NCBI GenBank assembly: GCA_903872555.1
Contig: CAIQLE010000282.1
Span: 1 to 11,809, forward strand
DNA from: an uncultured bacterium
GTDB taxonomy: Bacteria; Pseudomonadota; Gammaproteobacteria; Burkholderiales; Burkholderiaceae_D
Direction of reading: 5' to 3'
Length of the DNA stretch: 11,809 nt
How positions within the stretch are numbered: the first letter of the stretch is position 1; every line of letters begins with the position of its first letter. Below, in pieces: positions 7,273 through 11,809 of this stretch. The translations under genes were made by a program, and so were the position numbers. The notes under the pieces are model-generated. The model was not told the origin of the DNA and made no database searches. It was given only the letters and a program-made list of their open reading frames with translations.

Positions 7273-8618
7273 GGCGGGAATCTGACCACAAACTCCGTCC
7301 CCTTGCCCCCGGCCCCGGGGCCTACCTGAATCTGGGCATGGTGGTCCTTGGCGATGTCACGCACTATCGCCAGCCCCAGACCGCTGCCCGGCTGCGACTG
7401 ATCCAGACGGTAAAAACGGCTGAAGACGCGGTCGGTTTCTGATGCGGGAATGCCGGGTCCTTCATCTTCCACTTTCAGCACGCCCTGATCGCCGATCACC
7501 ATACAGCTGACCGTCACGGCACTGCCTTCAGGTGAATAACGGATCGCATTATCGACCAGATTATCGATCAGATCACGCAGCAAAAAACGGTCACCCGCAA
7601 CGATCGTTGGGTGCAAATCGAAACCAATATCGATATTTTTTTTCAGCGCCTCATCCACAAATTGCTGCACTGATTCTGCGACCAACTGGTCGAGGGAAAT
7701 TTTTTCCAGACGGCGACGTTCAAAGTCGCCCGGTTCAGAACGTGCCAGTGCCAGCAGCTGATTCGCCTGACGCGCCATGCGCTCGGTGGAGGCCATCATC
7801 AGTGACACGGAATAGGCCGTCTCAGAGTCATGCCGGTAATGTGACTGCAGCCATTCAAGCTGAGCCTTGAATCCTGCCAGCGGGGTGCGCAACTGATGCG
7901 CCACATTCGCCAGAAAATCCTGCTTGGTACGCGCACTGTCCTGAGCGCGCTTGAGCAGATCGTTCATGCCGCGTATGAAGGGAGCAATTTCATCCGGCGC
8001 CATGGTCAGCGGCAGGGGTGACAGATCATCCGGATTACGCTGGGCCAGATCATCATGAATTTCACGCAGGGGTAGAAAGCCCTTGTCCAGCACCAGCCAG
8101 ATGACCGCCGGTATCAGCAGTATCAGTAAAAATTCCAGCGCAATCAGCGACAACAATATGCGCAGACGAATCTGCTGACGCTTGATGCGGGTCTCTGCCA
8201 CGCCTATCAGTATGGTCTCGCCGCCCACAACGGTACGCAAGCTAATGGCACGCACATCTTCGCCGCGCATACGGGTGCCGTAGGCGCTGTAGAGATTGAA
8301 TTTTTCCGGAATCATCAGCTCCGGAAAATCCAGATCGCCCGCAATGGTCTTTCCATGTGAATCACGCACGACGAAATACACTTCATCAAAGTGATCCACA
8401 CGCAGCACCTGCTCTGCCTGCTGCGTCAGGCTCAGCTCAACGGAGGTACCTTTCTCTTGCACATGCGGCACCAGTGCCCAGGCGGTATCCGCCAGACTCT
8501 GATCCATCGCCGATTGTGCCGGTATCCATGCCAGCCAGTAGGCAACGGCGGCAGCGCCCAGATTGACTGTCACCAGTGGAATAACCAGCCACTTCAGCAG
8601 CTTGGTGCGCAGACTCAT
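7263..8618 (-). CDS. Two-component sensor histidine kinase, TctE-like
   Basis: This is an inner-membrane sensor kinase of 451 aa. TM1 is about residues 9-30, a periplasmic sensor domain spans about 31-152 with a [14 protein letters not shown] segment (81-94) typical of TctE-type sensors, and TM2 is about 153-177. A HAMP-like region (about 178-228) leads to the dimerisation domain with phospho-acceptor His241 in [10 protein letters not shown]. The ATPase domain has the N box at [10 protein letters not shown] (352-361), G1 DEGPGI (385-390), F box FSRFYR (399-404) and G2 GSGLGLA (411-417), all intact. The residue after His241 is Gln instead of the common Glu or Asp, which I recall as frequent in TctE relatives. 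The ATG at 8616-8618 overlaps the regulator's stop as ATGA, so the pair is translationally coupled. The signal is unknown; the metal pump upstream suggests a metal ion, but a tricarboxylate as in TctE is possible. Confidence 0.92.
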   Translation of the reverse strand: MSLRTKLLKWLVIPLVTVNLGAAAVAYWLAWIPAQSAMDQSLADTAWALVPHVQEKGTSVELSLTQQAEQVLRVDHFDEVYFVVRDSHGKTIAGDLDFPELMIPEKFNLYSAYGTRMRGEDVRAISLRTVVGGETILIGVAETRIKRQQIRLRILLSLIALEFLLILLIPAVIWLVLDKGFLPLREIHDDLAQRNPDDLSPLPLTMAPDEIAPFIRGMNDLLKRAQDSARTKQDFLANVAHQLRTPLAGFKAQLEWLQSHYRHDSETAYSVSLMMASTERMARQANQLLALARSEPGDFERRRLEKISLDQLVAESVQQFVDEALKKNIDIGFDLHPTIVAGDRFLLRDLIDNLVDNAIRYSPEGSAVTVSCMVIGDQGVLKVEDEGPGIPASETDRVFSRFYRLDQSQPGSGLGLAIVRDIAKDHHAQIQVGPGAGGKGTEFVVRFPPAV

Positions 8619-9298
8619 CGATTCGCTTGTTCGAGCATGTAACCAAAGCCGCGTATGGTCTTGATAGACAGACCGGCTGAGGCAATCTTGGAGCGTATAC
8701 GCGAGACGTAGACTTCGACTGCGTTCAGAGTGACTTCTTCACCCCAGGGCAGAATGGCATCAATGATCTGGTGCTTGGAGACCACGCGCGCTGCGTTCTG
8801 CATCAGATATTCCAGCACAGCCCACTCACGTGCCGACAGTTCAATCACTTGACCGTCAACGGTGGCGCGGCGGGCAAAGGGATCGAGCTGGAGCCGGCCT
8901 ATCTGCAGATCAACCGGGCGCGGATTGCTGCGCCTGACCAGTGCCTTCAGCCTTGCGACCAGTTCGGGCGCAGCGAATGGCTTGACCAGATAATCATCCG
9001 CGCCGATTTCCAGACCCCTCACACGGTCCTGGATATCATCACGCGCCGTCAGCAAGAGCACCGGCACGGTGCTGCCGCGCGAGCGCAGGCGGCGCACCAC
9101 CTCAAAGCCATCAATCCCGGGCAAGCCTATGTCCAGCACCACCACCGACATTTCGCGTGAACTCAGCGCACGGTCAGCATCGTCTCCAGTGTTGACGACA
9201 TCGACCACCATGCTGTGTCCGCGCAAGATCCGCGCTATGCCATCGGCCAGCACCAGGTCATCTTCTACAAGCAATACATGCATATTCAGTTCCGGCAT
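8615..9298 (-). CDS. OmpR-family response regulator, partner of the sensor kinase
   Basis: It is a cytoplasmic DNA-binding response regulator of 227 aa. The receiver domain (about 6-121) has the acidic pocket Glu12-Asp13-Asp14, phospho-acceptor Asp56 in [10 protein letters not shown], Thr84 and Lys106 in YLVKPF. The winged-helix output domain (about 130-224) has [25 protein letters not shown] and the C-terminal IRGFGYML hairpin. It resembles TctD/QseB-type regulators. The ATG at 9296-9298 has AAGG ten bases upstream; the ATG five codons later (9281-9283) has GGAA six bases upstream and would give the common short N-terminus, so either may be used. Its stop overlaps the kinase start, and it begins 48 bases after the RND pump stop with no terminator visible between, suggesting one operon and autoregulation or pump regulation. 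Confidence 0.94.
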   Translation of the reverse strand: MPELNMHVLLVEDDLVLADGIARILRGHSMVVDVVNTGDDADRALSSREMSVVVLDIGLPGIDGFEVVRRLRSRGSTVPVLLLTARDDIQDRVRGLEIGADDYLVKPFAAPELVARLKALVRRSNPRPVDLQIGRLQLDPFARRATVDGQVIELSAREWAVLEYLMQNAARVVSKHQIIDAILPWGEEVTLNAVEVYVSRIRSKIASAGLSIKTIRGFGYMLEQANR

Positions 9299-9346
9299 CA
9301 GGTGTTCACCTTGCGCATTGTGCCAGAGGCTGAAGAACGACTGCTA

Positions 9347-11809
9347 TCAACCCTGAGAAGGAGGAATGATTTCCACCGCCTTGTCATTGAAATACGGGTA
9401 AGCCAGGGGCAACAATAGCAAGGTGAAGAAGGTGGCAGAGACGATGCCGCCCACAATCACCACCGCAAACGGACGCTGGGTCTCAGAACCAATGCCGTGC
9501 GACAGTGCCGCCGGCAGCAAGCCCAGACCGGCCATCAGCGCCGTCATCAGAATCGGCCGCAGACGCGACACCGCTCCTTCAATCGCGGCAGCCAGTACGG
9601 TTTTCTCTTTGTGCAGCAATTCAACAATCTGCTCCACCATGATCACGCCGTTCTGTACCGAGATACCTGCCACCGCAATGAAGCCCACCGCCGCAGACAC
9701 GGAAAAATGCAGGCCGGCCAGTGCCAGTGCCCAGATGCCGCCTATCATCGCGAACGGCACAATCATTAGCACCAGAATCGCTTTGCGTATGGATCGGAAT
9801 GCCCAGAACAGCAAAGAGAAAATCAAGAGTGCTGTGATAGGCACGATGATAGACAGACGCTTGACAGCGCGCTGCTGGTTCTCGAACTGACCACCCCAGG
9901 TAATCGAATAGCCTGCCGGCAGAACGACTTGCTCACGCACTTTTTTCTGCGCTTCCGTCACGAAACTGCCCTGATCCCGGCCCAGCAGATTCGATTTAAC
10001 CAGCGCAATGCGTCCCCCCGCTTCACGGCTGATGCGTGCGGCACCCTGACGCGCTTCTATGCGGGCAATTTCACCCAGACTCACGGTACTGGTGCCGCCG
10101 GGCAGTGAGACCTGCACCAGACCGATATCATCGACCGCGCTACGATAGGCTTCTTTCAGCCTGACAGTGACATCGAAGCGTTTATCACCTTCGTAAAAGG
10201 TATTGACGGCCATACCGGCGAGCGCCGTCTGTATGGCTGTGTTGGCATCGGAGACATTGATGCCTAAACGCGCAATCTTTTCTCTGTCTATCGAGATATC
10301 CAGTTCGCTCTGGCCGCTGATTTTGATGGCCGCCACATCGGAAGCACCCCATATCGTTTTCAGTATGCTGGCGATCTGCTCACTCTTTTCAGTCAGAATT
10401 TCCAGATCTGGGCCATACACCTTGATCGCAATCTCACCCTTCACACCAGACAGTGCTTCTTCCACATTGTCTTGAATGACCTGCGAGAAGTTGGTAGGCA
10501 CACCGGGAATGCGGCGTATTTTTTTGCCCATGTCAGCCAGCAGACTTTCCTTATCCGGATAGCGCCATTCACCTGCGGGTTTGAGATCGGCCAGAATTTC
10601 AATATTGTTCGGCCCCTTGGGGTCGGTGCCATCGTCAGGCCGTCCCACGTGAGAAATAACACTTTTAACTTCAGAATAACTGCGCAAAATCTGACGCACT
10701 TCGCGTTCGACATTTTTAGAGGTGTCAAGCGAGGTGGCGGGTGGCAGACTGATGGTCAGCCAGATATTGCCTTCATCCAGTTTGGGAACGAACTCACTGC
10801 CCAGCAATGGCGACAGCAGTACCGTGACAACCAAAGTCCCGGCCGAGGCAGCGATCACCAGTAAGCGATGCCCGACGGTCCATGCCAGAAAGCTTCGGTA
10901 ATTGCGCTGCAACCAGTCCATCCAGGCGATGTGTTTTTCTGCCATTGAATGCTTGCGCATAGCGATGGCCAGCAAGGTCGGCACCATCGTCATCGTCAAC
11001 ACCACGGCACCCAGCATAGCGAAGGACAAAGTCAGTGCGACCGGGGCAAAAATTTTTCCTTCAACCCTTTGAAAGGTAAAGATAGGAATGAAGGCTACGA
11101 TGATGATGGCCTTGGCAAACAAGATGGGATGACCCATCTCCACCACGGTGCGCCGCAGTGAAGCTAAGCGCAGGGCATAGCCGGCTTCCGCGGTCATGAA
11201 AGTATCGGCTGTGGTGAAGGCCATTCTGACCATCAGCGCCTCAACCAGCACCACCGCACCATCGATAATGATGCCGAAGTCGACTGCTCCCAGAGAAATC
11301 AGGTTGGCCGGAATATTCCTTGCGTCCAGCATGATGAAGGCGCACAACAAAGACAGCGGAATCACGGTCGCAACAATCAGTGCCGCAATCCAGTTGCGCA
11401 GGAAGATGATCAGGATGGCGATCACCAGTGCAGCACCCACCAGCAGATTTTCTGCCACGGTCTTGACGGTGTGTCCGATCAGCTGAGTACGGTCATAAAT
11501 CGGATGAATCTTTACGCCCTTGGGTAGCTTGGCGTTGACCAGTTCAATTTTTTCTTTCAGTTCCGTCACGACCTTGGTGGCATTGCTGCCCTTGGTCATT
11601 TGCACGATACCCTCAACCACGGTATCTCTGTCGTCGTAGGAGACAATGCCTGAACGGTTACGCGCACCGATCACCACCTCAGCCACATCCGACACCAGCA
11701 CCGTCTTGCCATTACTGGCTTTCACCACCACCCGACCAATATCCGCCAGGTTGTTGAAGATGCCCATACCCCGAATGACCAGTGCTTCGTCACCCCGGCG
11801 CACGAAACC
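9347..11809 (-). CDS. CzcA-like heavy-metal RND efflux pump, 5' end cut by window edge
   Basis: This is the inner-membrane proton/metal antiporter of a tripartite RND efflux system. 820 residues are visible, beginning mid-protein in the porter domain; full-length members have about 1,030-1,060 aa, so some 220-240 N-terminal residues, including TM1, lie outside the window. Counting from the Met codon at 11801-11803, the TM4 motif is DFGIIIDGAVVLVE (175-188). Asp175, Asp181 and Glu188 have the spacing of Asp402, Asp408 and Glu415 of CzcA, essential for proton coupling. This places it with divalent-cation pumps (Zn, Co, Cd, Ni) and away from the Cu/Ag CusA type, which I recall having a different TM4 motif. 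The Glu is followed by Ala rather than the common Asn. A second hydrophobic block near the C-terminus (about 660-805) supplies the last helices. Membrane-fusion and outer-membrane partners are presumably upstream, outside the window. The exact metal cannot be read from the sequence. Confidence 0.92.
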   Translation of the reverse strand, partial: GFVRRGDEALVIRGMGIFNNLADIGRVVVKASNGKTVLVSDVAEVVIGARNRSGIVSYDDRDTVVEGIVQMTKGSNATKVVTELKEKIELVNAKLPKGVKIHPIYDRTQLIGHTVKTVAENLLVGAALVIAILIIFLRNWIAALIVATVIPLSLLCAFIMLDARNIPANLISLGAVDFGIIIDGAVVLVEALMVRMAFTTADTFMTAEAGYALRLASLRRTVVEMGHPILFAKAIIIVAFIPIFTFQRVEGKIFAPVALTLSFAMLGAVVLTMTMVPTLLAIAMRKHSMAEKHIAWMDWLQRNYRSFLAWTVGHRLLVIAASAGTLVVTVLLSPLLGSEFVPKLDEGNIWLTISLPPATSLDTSKNVEREVRQILRSYSEVKSVISHVGRPDDGTDPKGPNNIEILADLKPAGEWRYPDKESLLADMGKKIRRIPGVPTNFSQVIQDNVEEALSGVKGEIAIKVYGPDLEILTEKSEQIASILKTIWGASDVAAIKISGQSELDISIDREKIARLGINVSDANTAIQTALAGMAVNTFYEGDKRFDVTVRLKEAYRSAVDDIGLVQVSLPGGTSTVSLGEIARIEARQGAARISREAGGRIALVKSNLLGRDQGSFVTEAQKKVREQVVLPAGYSITWGGQFENQQRAVKRLSIIVPITALLIFSLLFWAFRSIRKAILVLMIVPFAMIGGIWALALAGLHFSVSAAVGFIAVAGISVQNGVIMVEQIVELLHKEKTVLAAAIEGAVSRLRPILMTALMAGLGLLPAALSHGIGSETQRPFAVVIVGGIVSATFFTLLLLPLAYPYFNDKAVEIIPPSQG

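Noticed and set aside
9300-9311. AGGTG-TT-CACCT palindrome before the response regulator
   Set aside because: The two-base centre cannot form a hairpin loop with the full stem, and it mainly coincides with the AAGGTG ribosome-binding region; no other evidence for an operator.

Overview
The window looks like a chromosomal stretch from a betaproteobacterium, most likely Burkholderiales and perhaps Oxalobacteraceae (Undibacterium or Herminiimonas type). This rests on remembered family resemblance, mainly the Burkholderia-type QueE cluster motif (Cx14Cx2C), the NadA/NadC pair and the TctE-like sensor kinase. No search was run. Every gene I can support lies on the minus strand, so transcription runs from high to low coordinates. 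The two end genes are cut by the window.

Layout in transcription order: (1) 11809-9347 is the C-terminal four fifths of a CzcA-like heavy-metal RND efflux pump. (2) 9298-7263 is an OmpR-type response regulator and a TctE-like sensor kinase that overlap by 4 nt; they start 48 nt after the pump gene and are probably in its operon. (3) 7158-4644 is a tight four-gene block, queE-queD-tadA-ldcA. It holds two queuosine-precursor enzymes, the tRNA adenosine-34 deaminase and a murein LD-carboxypeptidase. (4) 4485-2887 is an ABC-F ATPase of the YbiT type that starts at TTG. (5) 2746-714 is nadA-nadC, which makes quinolinate and then nicotinate mononucleotide. (6) 560 to the left edge is an unrecognised, AT-richer gene whose N-terminus resembles a eukaryotic F-box; its 3' end is outside the window.

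Most of the window is conserved housekeeping DNA. NadA and NadC perform consecutive steps of de novo NAD synthesis. QueE and QueD feed queuosine at tRNA position 34, and TadA makes inosine at the same anticodon position in tRNA-Arg, so three adjacent genes concern wobble-base chemistry. The pump and two-component pair suggest a metal-responsive efflux module. The clear accessory-looking element is the left-edge gene, with about 45% GC by hand count and an F-box-like start. It is the best candidate here for something undescribed, possibly a host-directed protein.

No tRNA, rRNA, CRISPR array, insertion sequence or phage gene was seen. No gap between genes exceeds about 160 bases. Promoter and terminator calls are weak and marked so.
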